From NCBI GenBank assembly GCA_944326695.1, contig CALVEZ010000024.1, forward strand, positions 1-56,144: DNA of 56,144 bases. Direction: 5' to 3'. Source of the DNA: Candidatus Bilophila faecipullorum. GTDB taxonomy: Bacteria; Desulfobacterota; Desulfovibrionia; Desulfovibrionales; Desulfovibrionaceae. The notes below the pieces were generated by a model, which was not told where the DNA came from, made no database searches, and worked only from the letters and a program-made list of their open reading frames with translations. The translations under genes were made by a program, and so were the position numbers. Positions 8,506 through 17,126 of the stretch are shown here, one piece after another (position 1 is the first letter of the stretch; every line of letters begins with the position of its first letter).

Positions 8506-9471
8506 ATGCCCATCACGTACGGAAGTCATGAAAACGTCACCGCTTCCGATATCGCGTTCAGCATCCACACCGCCTTGGATGCCGCCTTCTACGATGTCCT
8601 GTACCCCGAGCACGAGTGGTACAACGTCTTGTCCGAAGACCAGATCATGCGCGACATCAACCCCGGCGCGACGCAGTACGCCTATATCAGCCGGGACAGG
8701 CAGGGGGCGGCGTCGTTCGTCGGCAACGGTCCGAACAACAATATCCCGATGGTCGCGCAGTCCGCGGGGGCGGTGAACGTTCCCGTGGCCTATGCCGCCG
8801 TCGGAGCGGTCATCACCAACGAGGACGCCCGCGAATACACGTTCGGCTTCAACGGGAACCTGTCGCAGGACCTCGGGGAAACCATGCGCGTGGCCTGTGA
8901 TAACCTGACGGAGCAGTCCTTCTTCTACGGCAACGCGGACATGAACTTCCAACCGTTCCTGAATTACGCGGGCGTCACGGCGACCACAGTTCCGCAGGGC
9001 GAATCCGGGAAGACGGAATGGAAGGACAAGACGCCGCTCGAAATCTTCAACGACATCAACAACGCGCTGACGAAGATGTGGCAGGACTCCCGAACCATCT
9101 TCAAGCCGACGATCATCTATGTTCCTCTGGCGCAGTACGCGTTGCTGTCGCAGCCCGCCGTCATCGGCGGCGTGGGCATGCTGACCAGCATCAAGGAATA
9201 CACCATCGCCAACGCGACCGTGGCGGGTATCGCCGGGAAGCCGCTGGAAATCCGCCCCCTGCGGTACCTCGCGGGCGCTGGCGCAAGCGGGGCCGACCGC
9301 ATGATCATCTGGGACCGTGACCGCCGGAACCAGTGTATGCCCATGCCGATGCCCTACACGCTGCAGGCTCCGGTCCCGGCTCCGCTGGCCGCCGAGTTCT
9401 ACGCCGAAATGAAGATCGGTTCGTTCCATGTGCGGCAGGCCGGTTCCATCGCCTACTACGACGGCATCTAG
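8506..9471 (+). CDS. Major capsid protein (DUF2184 type)
   Basis: 321 residues matching HI1409-group capsids: acidic aromatic N-terminus with a metal-binding-like HEWYNV, a YISRDRQGAA loop, then the long helix segment DMNFQPFLNYAGVT. It should form the HK97-fold shell. AGGGGAAC upstream acts as ribosome-binding site. Confidence 0.82.
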   Translation: MPITYGSHENVTASDIAFSIHTALDAAFYDVLYPEHEWYNVLSEDQIMRDINPGATQYAYISRDRQGAASFVGNGPNNNIPMVAQSAGAVNVPVAYAAVGAVITNEDAREYTFGFNGNLSQDLGETMRVACDNLTEQSFFYGNADMNFQPFLNYAGVTATTVPQGESGKTEWKDKTPLEIFNDINNALTKMWQDSRTIFKPTIIYVPLAQYALLSQPAVIGGVGMLTSIKEYTIANATVAGIAGKPLEIRPLRYLAGAGASGADRMIIWDRDRRNQCMPMPMPYTLQAPVPAPLAAEFYAEMKIGSFHVRQAGSIAYYDGI

Positions 9472-9480
9472 GGGGAAGCC

Positions 9481-9828
9481 ATGAGCAACGTCATCACCAA
9501 CCGCATGGATCGTCCGTGGACCTTCGTAGCGCCGGGATGGGCCTTTTCCTTCACGCTCAAACCGCTGGAAATGCGCGTCCTGACCGATGAAGAGGCCAAG
9601 GCCGTGGGCGCGAACCCTTCCGTAGCCCGGCTCGTCGATTCCGGCCTGCTGGCCATGGACAGGCCGAAAAAGGGCGCCGAAGCCGTGAACACCGTGGCGC
9701 AGATGCAGAAGCGCGTGAAGGACGCGGAAAAGAGCCAAGTCCTGACCGCGCCGTCCGGCAACAAGGCCGCGACCGTGAAGACGGAAATCAAGGGCACGTC
9801 CACCGTTCCCGTGAAGTCCGAGGGGTAG
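9481..9828 (+). CDS. Hypothetical head-region protein
   Basis: 115 residues. A folded N-terminal part (WTFVAPGWAFSFTLKPLEMRVL) is followed by a Lys/Thr/Ser-rich, probably disordered tail. GGGGGAAGCC precedes the ATG. It lies between major capsid and the DUF4054 connector; I do not recognise the family. Confidence 0.65.
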   Translation: MSNVITNRMDRPWTFVAPGWAFSFTLKPLEMRVLTDEEAKAVGANPSVARLVDSGLLAMDRPKKGAEAVNTVAQMQKRVKDAEKSQVLTAPSGNKAATVKTEIKGTSTVPVKSEG

Positions 9829-9832
9829 GGCT

Positions 9833-10231
9833 ATGTCCGTCACCGTCGAAGCCTTCCGCGCGGCGTTCCCCGAGTTTGCCGACGTGCCCGACGCGGCGGT
9901 GGCGGGCGCGCTCGAAACGGCGGCGCTGTTGTGGAGTCCCGGCAGGCTCGGGACGTTCTGGGAACGCATCGTCATGCTTTCCGTGGCCCATCGCCTCGCC
10001 GTGCGCTTCAACATCGCAGGAGCCTTGAAAGCAGCGGGGATGAAGGGCGCTGAGGCGGGCGTGGTCAACAGCCAGAGCGCGAGCACGAGCAGCCTGAGCG
10101 TCACCAACGCCAACAACGGGATGGTGACGGGAACCGATCCGTTTCCGGCGGACTACGCGCGCACCAGCTATGGGCTGGAATTGCTGTCCCTGCTCGAACT
10201 CGTCATGCCGCGCGGCCATGTGGTGAAGTAG
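9833..10231 (+). CDS. Head-tail connector protein (DUF4054)
   Basis: 132 residues with the DUF4054 pattern FRAAFPEFADVPDAAV near the N-terminus, a helical middle, and the C-terminal GLELLSLLEL. These proteins form the first ring below the portal. Position after the capsid genes fits. Confidence 0.8.
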   Translation: MSVTVEAFRAAFPEFADVPDAAVAGALETAALLWSPGRLGTFWERIVMLSVAHRLAVRFNIAGALKAAGMKGAEAGVVNSQSASTSSLSVTNANNGMVTGTDPFPADYARTSYGLELLSLLELVMPRGHVVK

Positions 10232-10232
10232 C

Positions 10233-10709
10233 ATGATCTCCATCAAGCTGAACCGCAAGAACCCCGGCGCGCTGAAAGGCTTCTCGAAACGCCTTGAGGC
10301 GCTGGCCGGAAAAGAGGTCGCCGTGGGGTTCCCGCGCGGCGAGAGCGGCCTCGGCAATCCGCACTACAAAAACGGGGCCAGCATCCTGCTGGTGGCCGTA
10401 GCCAACAATTACGGTCTGGGGGTCCCGCGCCGGGCGTTCATGGAACTGGCGGCGGAAAAAATCCGCAAGTGGTTCCCCAGGTATATGCGCACGGCCATGC
10501 CGGACGCGGAAGCGGGCAAGGTGCCCATTGAAGACGTGCTGGAAAACGCCGGGAGCCTCGGGGCCGATCTGGTCAAAGAGGCTATCGCTGATGGGGACTG
10601 GGAAGAGAATGCGGAGGCGACCAAGCGCAAGAAAGGTTCGGACAAACCGCTGATAGATACCGATGCCATGCGTCAGGCGGCGACATGGCAGGTGAGGGAC
10701 AGAGCATGA
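10233..10709 (+). CDS. Neck/tail-completion protein (HK97 gp10-like)
   Basis: 158 residues. KEVAVGFPRGESG, then ANNYGLGVPRRAFME at about 53-67, is typical of gp10-like/virion-morphogenesis proteins, which join head and tail. The C-terminal half is helical and charged. It overlaps the next gene by ATGA. Confidence 0.72.
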   Translation: MISIKLNRKNPGALKGFSKRLEALAGKEVAVGFPRGESGLGNPHYKNGASILLVAVANNYGLGVPRRAFMELAAEKIRKWFPRYMRTAMPDAEAGKVPIEDVLENAGSLGADLVKEAIADGDWEENAEATKRKKGSDKPLIDTDAMRQAATWQVRDRA

Positions 10710-11083
10710 GCATGTTGCCCATGGATTTTTCATCCGTCCTCGAATCGTTTTCCCAGCCCGTCCTTGTGGCGGACACCACCGGGGCGCACGTCAACGGAGT
10801 ATGGGTTGAAGACGGGCCGGGGACGACGCGCACCGTTTCCGCCATCGTCCTCGCCATGTCGTTCGAGGAACTCCAGTTCTACGCCGAGGGCGACAGTTCC
10901 GCCGCGGGCATCACTCTGACTACGGACGAAGAACTCTTTTTTACGGACATCAACGCGGACGGGCTGGAACGGCGTCAATCCTACGTCGAGTACGGCGGCT
11001 ACCGTTTCCGCGTCGTCGGGACGGGGTTCATGCAAAAGAACACCCTGCACAACATCTACGCCTGCGTCCGGTATTTCGAATGA
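10706..11083 (+). CDS. Hypothetical head-tail joining protein
   Basis: 125 residues, largely beta (YVEYGGYRFRVVGTGFMQKNT near the C-terminus split over two strands). Start and stop overlap both neighbours, so it belongs to the connector block. The family is not recognised with certainty; the position suggests a head-tail adaptor. Confidence 0.6.
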   Translation: MSMLPMDFSSVLESFSQPVLVADTTGAHVNGVWVEDGPGTTRTVSAIVLAMSFEELQFYAEGDSSAAGITLTTDEELFFTDINADGLERRQSYVEYGGYRFRVVGTGFMQKNTLHNIYACVRYFE

Positions 11084-11637
11084 GCGGGCCCCTGACCAAA
11101 ACGCTGACCGTGGACACGGTCAACACGCTGCTGGCGGACTACCTGACCTCCGTTTTCCAATGGGAGGCCGGGCGGGTAGTCGTCGAGACGCAGACCGGGC
11201 CCCGCCCGCCGAGCGGCGTGTACGCAACGCTCTGGTGGAAAGGGCAGGAACTGCTCCAACAAGGGATGGGTGATTTCACCCTCCCGGAATCGCCGGAGGA
11301 CGAGGGCGTCCAGTACCTCGGCAACGAAACGCTCTGCACGGTTCAGGTGTCCGTCCGGGGGCCGGGCGCCTACAGCCTCGCCAGCGAAGCGCGGTACGGC
11401 CTTGAGGCTGCGGAACGCTTTTTCGACCTGTGGCGCGTCCTCGGGTTCGCCGGATGCGGCCCGGTGACGGACCTGTCCGTCCCTCTCGGCGGACGCATTC
11501 AGCAGCGCGCCTTCTTCGACATCACGTTTTACGCCCTGTTCGGCAGGGCCTACCCGCTGGAGTGGTTCGACGCCTCGCAGTGGGCCATCAACAACGAATC
11601 CCTGCAACTCCCCAAGGAGGAAGCCCCATGCCTGTGA
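11080..11637 (+). CDS. Phage neck terminator protein (gp12-like)
   Basis: 185 residues resembling LIC_12616/gp12-like tail terminators of contractile phages: a GAYSLASEARYGLEAAERFF helix in the middle and LFGRAYPLEWFD near the C-terminus. It should cap the growing tail tube. It overlaps the sheath gene by ten bases. Confidence 0.65.
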   Translation: MSGPLTKTLTVDTVNTLLADYLTSVFQWEAGRVVVETQTGPRPPSGVYATLWWKGQELLQQGMGDFTLPESPEDEGVQYLGNETLCTVQVSVRGPGAYSLASEARYGLEAAERFFDLWRVLGFAGCGPVTDLSVPLGGRIQQRAFFDITFYALFGRAYPLEWFDASQWAINNESLQLPKEEAPCL

Positions 11638-13121
11638 GCCCTGTGGTCTGCCCGAAGGAACCCCTTTCGCGCGACCTCGACGTTTCGGTAAGCATCTCCC
11701 GCCCCATCACGGAGATCGCCACGGATATGACCATGATCTGCTTTGTGACCCCCGATGTGGACTTCTCCCCCGGCAACGGGCGGGTACAGTTCTTCAGCAC
11801 GATGAAGGCCCTTTCCGCTGCCGTGCCCGCCAACAGCGCGGCCTACTGGGCCGGGAACGCCTTCTTCTCCCGCGACGACCGCCCGAAGACGCTGGCGGTG
11901 GGGCGCGTCTTCACCGAGCCCACGGCCGCCGAGCTGACGGGCGGTCAGGTTGCGCTTTCCGGGCTCGCGAACGTCACTGACGGGGCGTTCGACATCGAGG
12001 TGAACGACGCGCTGGTGTCCGTCTCCGGGCTGTCTTTCGACGGCACACCCACCATCGCCGAGGTCGCGGAAGTCCTGAACACGGCGTTGGCCTCCAAGGG
12101 CGCTACCGTTGCGGCTTCCGGCAACGCACTCCGGCTCGTCACCACGCAGGCCGGGGACGGCGCGTCCCTCGGGTATGCTGCGGCCCCGTCTTCCGGCACG
12201 GACGTTTCCGCGCTGCTCGGGCTGACGTCCGCCAAGGCCGCAAGCAATATCCCCGGATACACGCCGGGCGATCTGGTTTCGGAGATCGGCCTCATCCAGA
12301 CAGCGGCCCGGTGCGCGGGAAACGCGGTCTACGGCTGGGTCATCGATGCGCAGTATCGCGACACCGACGAGCAGAAGGCCGTTGCGGATTGGGCGGAAGG
12401 GCAGAGCCCGGCCATCTTCGGGGCCTGCACCAACGCGCCCAACGCCTACGATACCGCGAACACCACGAACATCGGCTGCTACGCCATGAACAGCGGGTAT
12501 CGCCGCACGTTTACGTTTTACCACGACAACCCGCAGGTCTACCCGGAGATGTCGTATCTGGCGCTGGCCCTTTCGGTGAACTACGCCCTGAACAACGCCA
12601 CGCTGACCATGAAGTTCAAGCAGCTTCCGGGCATCAGTACCGTACCGCTCACCGAGACGCAGCTCGCCGCGCTGGAGTCCCGGCGCATCAACACCTACGT
12701 CTCCATCGGAAACACAAGTTCCGTTGTCCGCGAGGGCGTACAGGCCGCGGCGGACTGGTTCACGGATTCGCTCGTGAACCTCGACAATTACAAGGAAGAA
12801 TTGCAGGTCGAGGTCTACAACGTGTTTCTGCGCAACAAGAAGGTGCCCTACACGCAGGCCGGGCAGAACCTGCTTGTTTCCGCAGCCGCCAAAATCAACC
12901 GGCGTTATACGGACAACGGGACATTCGCCCCGCGAGACGTCGAATCCGACGCCACGGAGACGGGATACGACACGCTGCCGGCGACGTCGATCACTCCGGC
13001 GTCCGTCGCCGGGGCCACCATGTCCGAGCGCGCGGCCCGCATCGCGCCGCCCATCGCCATCACCGCCTACGAAGCCGGGGCCTTCCACAGCGTGGCCATC
13101 GCCGTGTCCGTGTACAACTAG
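11628..13121 (+). CDS. Contractile tail sheath protein (DUF3383)
   Basis: 497 residues matching DUF3383 sheath proteins: SVSISRPITEIATDMTMICF at the N-terminus, a variable insertion (about 95-205), and a C-terminal domain with TFYHDNPQVYPE and VYNVFLRNKKVPYTQAG. The ATG at 11628 follows AAGGAGG (11614-11620). It identifies prophage 1 as a myovirus. Confidence 0.87.
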   Translation: MPVSPVVCPKEPLSRDLDVSVSISRPITEIATDMTMICFVTPDVDFSPGNGRVQFFSTMKALSAAVPANSAAYWAGNAFFSRDDRPKTLAVGRVFTEPTAAELTGGQVALSGLANVTDGAFDIEVNDALVSVSGLSFDGTPTIAEVAEVLNTALASKGATVAASGNALRLVTTQAGDGASLGYAAAPSSGTDVSALLGLTSAKAASNIPGYTPGDLVSEIGLIQTAARCAGNAVYGWVIDAQYRDTDEQKAVADWAEGQSPAIFGACTNAPNAYDTANTTNIGCYAMNSGYRRTFTFYHDNPQVYPEMSYLALALSVNYALNNATLTMKFKQLPGISTVPLTETQLAALESRRINTYVSIGNTSSVVREGVQAAADWFTDSLVNLDNYKEELQVEVYNVFLRNKKVPYTQAGQNLLVSAAAKINRRYTDNGTFAPRDVESDATETGYDTLPATSITPASVAGATMSERAARIAPPIAITAYEAGAFHSVAIAVSVYN

Positions 13122-13133
13122 GAGCGCAGCACC

Positions 13134-13553
13134 ATGAGAAAAGTCTACAATCAAAAGAACATGTCCCTGACCATCGACGGGGTGAACATTCAGGATTTCC
13201 ACGAAGGGGCCACCTTCGTCTACACGTGGGACGGCGGAGAAGTGGACAAGACGCAGGGCACCGACGGCGCCGGGATCAACATCGCCACCAATCAGGGGGC
13301 GACCTTGCAGTTTACGCTCCGGGAGACGAGCCGGTCGATCAAGTTCCTGTCCGACCTGCGGTTGCGGCAGGAGAACGGCGGCGCGGGCGTGACCGTGGTG
13401 GCCCGCACGGGCGCGGACATCCTCTTGACCATGACTGAGGGCTATATCAGCCGTCCCGGCCAGCTCTCCACCGGTGACAAGAAACAGGGGTCCATGCAGT
13501 TCACCATCACGTCCGCCGAGGACGAAACCACCAACCTTTCCTCCGCGTTCTAG
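13134..13553 (+). CDS. Tail tube protein (DUF3277-like)
   Basis: 139 residues, all-beta, positioned directly after the sheath. GATFVYTWDGGEVDKTQGTD and the C-terminal KKQGSMQFTITSAEDE fit DUF3277-like tubes of DUF3383 phages. It forms the inner channel of the contractile tail. GGAGCGCAGC precedes the start. Confidence 0.8.
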   Translation: MRKVYNQKNMSLTIDGVNIQDFHEGATFVYTWDGGEVDKTQGTDGAGINIATNQGATLQFTLRETSRSIKFLSDLRLRQENGGAGVTVVARTGADILLTMTEGYISRPGQLSTGDKKQGSMQFTITSAEDETTNLSSAF

Positions 13554-13577
13554 CGCACCACAAACAGGAGCCTTTCC

Positions 13578-14000
13578 ATGAACCATACCGGACTCGGGAG
13601 TTTTTCCCTTGATGGCGTCATGTACCGTTTCGAGACTCTGAACCCGCTTGAGGCCGTGCGCTTCGGCAACCGGGTGTTCAAGGTCTTCGGGCCCGCGCTG
13701 TTGTCTTTGGCAGCCGCAAAAAAGGACGACGGGGAAGCGGCGGGGGAGGGTGTGCTTGCGGCCCTTGCGCCCGCGCTCTCTGGCTTTGACGACGACAAGG
13801 TGTCCCTGCTGATTGAGGAGGCCCTCCGGCGCTGCTACACGCCGCAGAACGAAGCCCTGCGCGACGAGGTGGTTTTCAACCGCTGGTTCATGGAGCACCC
13901 CGATCAGCTCTACGGCGCGGGCCTGCTCGCCGTCTGGCATCTGGTGAAGGATTTTTTTCCGAAAACGCTCGCTACGTTGAAAATCCCCTCCCTGACGTAG
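13578..14000 (+). CDS. Tail assembly chaperone, short form
   Basis: 140 residues read in the zero frame. It begins with a small beta part (MNHTGLGSFSLDGVMYRFET) followed by helices. It lies between tube and tape-measure genes, the place of lambda gpG-type chaperones that coat the tape-measure protein. An uninterrupted T-run near the 3' end permits a -1 shift into a longer form. Confidence 0.78.
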   Translation: MNHTGLGSFSLDGVMYRFETLNPLEAVRFGNRVFKVFGPALLSLAAAKKDDGEAAGEGVLAALAPALSGFDDDKVSLLIEEALRRCYTPQNEALRDEVVFNRWFMEHPDQLYGAGLLAVWHLVKDFFPKTLATLKIPSLT

Positions 14001-14197
14001 CGGCGGACGGCGTTTCCATCTCCGTTCCCGACGGCTGGGAGGAGTACGCGGCCCTGAGCCGCCTCGTGGGTTCGGGGCTGTGCCGCTACTCCGATCTGGT
14101 TGACGGGACGATTTCCATCAGCGGCTATTTCGACCTGCTGCGGCTTGCGGACTGGCGCGAGTACGCGGAAGCCTGCGCCCGCGCGCAAAAGGATTGA
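13578..14197 (+). CDS. Tail assembly chaperone, -1 frameshift product
   Basis: At 13952-13958 the zero frame reads gaT TTT TTT, a slippery TTTTTTT heptamer. After a -1 slip, reading resumes at 13958 and stays open for 79 codons to TGA at 14195-14197. The extension is protein-like (VPDGWEEYAAL, GYFDLLRLADWREYAEA) and ends three bases before the tape-measure ATG. This is the gpG/gpGT arrangement of many tailed phages. The shift itself is inferred. Confidence 0.75.
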
Positions 14198-14199
14198 GC

Positions 14200-15945
14200 A
14201 TGATTGTTGAAGAACTGGTGACGTTGCTCGGCGTGGAGCTTTCCCCGGACGCAAAGGAAAAGCTGCAGGCGTTCGACAAGGGGCTGGATGCGGTCGTGAC
14301 CCGGGTCAAACAGGCTTCTGTCGCGCTCACCGCCGCTGCGGGCGGCATGGCCCTGTATTTCTCCAACGCTGTAAACGGCGCGGCGGATTTGCAGACGCTT
14401 TCCGACACCACGGGCGTCAGCACGACCAAGCTGCAGGAGTGGGCCTACGCCGCGAATGCGATGGGCGTATCCGCTTCCGCCGTGCAGTCCGACCTTGTCA
14501 GGATGGAAAAGCAGATGCGCTGGACGGGCCGGACGCTGGAGAGCTACGCCGCCCAGTTCAAGGGCATGGATGCGGCCACGGCGAATATCTGGGGGGATGC
14601 CTATGGGCTCTCCCCGGAAACCGTGCTGCTGCTTCGGCAGGGTGCCGACGGCATCGCCAAGCTCAAGGCGGAAGCCCATGACATCGGCGCGATCATCCCC
14701 CCGGAAACCGTGAAGCGGGCAGCGGACTTCAAGGCGCAGGTCGTCCAGATCACGACGATGATCCGGGGAATGGCTACGACCATCGCGCTGGCGGCGCTGC
14801 CGCAGGTGGAGAGGCTGGTGTCGACGTTCAAAGGCTGGATTTCTGAAAATAGAGAATGGATTCGGCTCGGCGTCGGAAAAATCATCGAAGGGATGGGGAC
14901 GGCCTTCGAGCGTGTGTGGAAGGCCGGGAAGCGGCTGCTTGATTGGGTCAAGGATGCATTGGGGCCTGTGGGAGATTTTTTTCAGAAGATCGATCAAGGT
15001 ACAGAGTGGTCGAAGTTGTTGACTGGAGCCCTTATCTTACTTCTTGCAGCATTTGCCCCCTTGATCGCAGGAGTCGCCTTGATCACGGCGGGGTTCACGC
15101 TTGCTAGTGCAGTTGTCGAAGATTTTTTTGGTTTTCTTGAAGGCAAGGACAGCGGCATCGGGCGCATTATTGATGCCGTTGATAAGTTCTTTACAGGGCT
15201 CGGTGCAGAATTTCCAGCTTTGCGTGGTCTGATAAATGATATTATCGGGCTTGTAGGCGGTGCCTTCAAGAAAAACTTTGAGATTGTTTCTTCCATCATT
15301 GAAGAAATTTGGGACAATCTTGATAAAGTCTGGGCCAGCATAGAATCAGGTATCAAATGGGTTGCAAATCTTACGAATGAATTTGCAAAACTTCTTGGCT
15401 ATGGAGACGAAGCAGAACGCAAAGAGACTCAAGAAAAAGCGTTTGAGAGCTACAGTGATATGTATGTGGGTCCTTCTCTTTCACCTGAGAGCTATGGGAG
15501 TTCTGGAAAAGAGACGAAGAGCGCTGAACGCAAAAGCGAAGGTGAAAAGAAACCGTTTCGGAGAAGGGAAATCAGAAATCATGATGCGTCGCCATTGCAT
15601 ATCTCTGTTGACGAAGTAAAGAAAATATTTGTGCCGAGTGAAAAAGAGCAATACGACCCTCCATCCTTGCCACAAGATTTTGCAGGCGAACTGAAAACCT
15701 TTACTGAGCAACTAAAAATCTATTCTCAGCAGCGTCCCGGCGGTGTGAAGGTTTCTCCCGGCTGGCAGATGTCAATGCGAGTACAGCCCAAGAACGGCCC
15801 GACCGTGACTGATAACCGACAATACAATGTTTACCAGACGATAACGCCGTCCGATCCTCGCCAGGCTGCTGAGCAAGCAGCACGTTCTTTCAGTGAGATT
15901 GCACAGATAAACACGCCGGGCATGAATGCCCCTACTGTGTATTGA
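14200..15945 (+). CDS. Tail tape-measure protein
   Basis: 581 residues. Helical N-terminus with a LQTLSDTTGVSTTKLQEWAY tape-measure motif at about 64-83; hydrophobic segments around 275-310 (ALILLLAAFAPLIAGVALIT); a charged C-terminal third. It sets tail length and is ejected with DNA. The 3' part (about 14,990-15,930) is clearly less GC-rich than the 5' part, as if recombined. The ATG at 14200 was chosen over TTG at 14194. Confidence 0.83.
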   Translation: MIVEELVTLLGVELSPDAKEKLQAFDKGLDAVVTRVKQASVALTAAAGGMALYFSNAVNGAADLQTLSDTTGVSTTKLQEWAYAANAMGVSASAVQSDLVRMEKQMRWTGRTLESYAAQFKGMDAATANIWGDAYGLSPETVLLLRQGADGIAKLKAEAHDIGAIIPPETVKRAADFKAQVVQITTMIRGMATTIALAALPQVERLVSTFKGWISENREWIRLGVGKIIEGMGTAFERVWKAGKRLLDWVKDALGPVGDFFQKIDQGTEWSKLLTGALILLLAAFAPLIAGVALITAGFTLASAVVEDFFGFLEGKDSGIGRIIDAVDKFFTGLGAEFPALRGLINDIIGLVGGAFKKNFEIVSSIIEEIWDNLDKVWASIESGIKWVANLTNEFAKLLGYGDEAERKETQEKAFESYSDMYVGPSLSPESYGSSGKETKSAERKSEGEKKPFRRREIRNHDASPLHISVDEVKKIFVPSEKEQYDPPSLPQDFAGELKTFTEQLKIYSQQRPGGVKVSPGWQMSMRVQPKNGPTVTDNRQYNVYQTITPSDPRQAAEQAARSFSEIAQINTPGMNAPTVY

Positions 15946-15957
15946 GGAGATAGGCAC

Positions 15958-16524
15958 ATGGCTGATTCATCCACATCTTCGACAGTGCAGTCCGGCGAAC
16001 CCGCCGCGATTGTCCGCAAAGGCGTAGCCATTGCGGGCATTCAGGTTTCAGTGAAAAAGAGCGAGGCGCACACATACACGTCGCAGGCTACGGAGTTGGC
16101 GATGGAGTCGGGTGCCACGGTTACTGATCACGTTATCCTGAAGCCCGTGACGCTGGCGGTCACTGTCGCCATGACCAACGCCGGGGGTGGGGCGGACGCG
16201 GCGCGGGATGCGTTCGAGTCTTTCGTGGAGATGCGGAAAAAGCGCGAACCCGTCGAGGTGATCACCGAACACGCTATTTATACGAATATGGTGATCACCA
16301 GCCTGACGCCCACGCACTCCGCCCCATACAAGGGCGCGCTGGAAATCGGGATCACGTTTCAGCAGGTCAATTTTGTCGAGCTGCAAAGTGTCGGACGGTC
16401 GCCGTCGACGCTGAAAGGGAGCGCGAAAAAGACAGGATCAGCCCCGGTGCAGAGCGGAAAGGTGGAAGCGAAGGAACCGGCTAAAACATGGATTGCAGAA
16501 CAACTTGACGCTTGGAAGAAATAG
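15958..16524 (+). CDS. Dit-like tail protein, N-terminal domain type
   Basis: 188 residues with the Dit-like pattern GIQVSVKKSEAHTYTSQATE and ITFQQVNFVELQ, as in proteins after the tape measure that form the base of the tail tube. The C-terminal ~50 residues are Lys/Ser/Ala-rich. It is the last recognisable gene of prophage 1. Confidence 0.7.
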   Translation: MADSSTSSTVQSGEPAAIVRKGVAIAGIQVSVKKSEAHTYTSQATELAMESGATVTDHVILKPVTLAVTVAMTNAGGGADAARDAFESFVEMRKKREPVEVITEHAIYTNMVITSLTPTHSAPYKGALEIGITFQQVNFVELQSVGRSPSTLKGSAKKTGSAPVQSGKVEAKEPAKTWIAEQLDAWKK

Positions 16525-16598
16525 ATTGCCCATGTTTTTCTACTTCCTTACTTGACTTTCTGAATACAATGTGATTTTGGAAGTCAGGAGGAATACTT

Positions 16599-17063
16599 AT
16601 GAGACTTCTTGGTAATATTCTTTGGCATTTTCCCTGCTTCGGTTTTTTGATGTCGTTGTTTTCTTTCATAGTTGGAGGTATTTTAACCATCACAGTCATT
16701 GGAGCTCCTATTGGGCTCGGTTTAATTCAATATTCTAAGTTCGCGCTTGCTCCGTACAGCTATGCGATGATAGATAAACGGGAGTTGCATCCAAATAAAA
16801 GTGGGAATGTATTGTATTCAGTTCTTTGTGTAATTATAAGAATACTTTATTTCCCTCTAGGAGTGATTTTATTCTTATCCGGACTCGTTCAGGTCGTCAT
16901 CATGTGCTGTACGCTTGTCCTTATCCCGATGGCAGTTCCTTATGCAAAGTCTCTGTCCACGTTTTTTAACCCTATGGGTAAGGTCTGTGTTCCCGTTGCA
17001 GTCGTGAACGAGCTTGAGCGGCGCAAGGCTGAGAAAGAAGTAGAAAAGTATCTTAATAATTAA
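16599..17063 (+). CDS. YccF-family inner membrane protein
   Basis: 154 residues with two similar YccF-type units: hydrophobic stretches at about 10-50 and 65-110, each followed by a conserved polar loop (APIGLGLIQYSKFALAPYSYA; IPMAVPYAKS). The function of YccF proteins is not established. AGGAGG (16588-16593) gives a good ribosome site. The gene is markedly AT-richer than the phage genes and lies just beyond the last tail gene, so it is cargo or flanking DNA. Confidence 0.75.
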   Translation: MRLLGNILWHFPCFGFLMSLFSFIVGGILTITVIGAPIGLGLIQYSKFALAPYSYAMIDKRELHPNKSGNVLYSVLCVIIRILYFPLGVILFLSGLVQVVIMCCTLVLIPMAVPYAKSLSTFFNPMGKVCVPVAVVNELERRKAEKEVEKYLNN

Positions 17064-17083
17064 AAAGAGTTTCCGAATTGTAT

Positions 17084-17113
17084 AAAAGCCCTCGGCTTAT
17101 TCGCCGGGGGCTT
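17084..17113. terminator. Bidirectional terminator between yccF and the hybrid array
   Basis: AAAGCCCTCGGC pairs with GCCGGGGGCTTT around a short AT-rich loop. Rightward it ends yccF. Leftward it would end transcription of the minus-strand CRISPR array. Confidence 0.75.
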
Positions 17114-17126
17114 TCATGTTTTTGAT

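Larger units (their letters stand above)
1..16524 (+). mobile_element. Prophage 1, HI1409/DUF1073-type myovirus, incomplete
   Basis: Colinear phage genes run from a Mor-like activator through lysis, packaging, head, connector and contractile-tail genes. The left end lies outside the window. On the right the order stops after a Dit-like protein: no baseplate hub, spike, W, J or fibre gene follows, so the element is truncated or rearranged there. No integrase or transposase is in the visible part. Boundaries are inferred from gene content; no att site was found. Confidence 0.8.

Noticed and set aside
6531..8516. Long minus-strand open frame opposite head genes
   Set aside because: Shadow of GC-rich coding DNA: overlaps three well-supported genes and lacks a ribosome site. 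The same holds for the minus frames at 3120-4373, 11550-13940 and 43871-45709.
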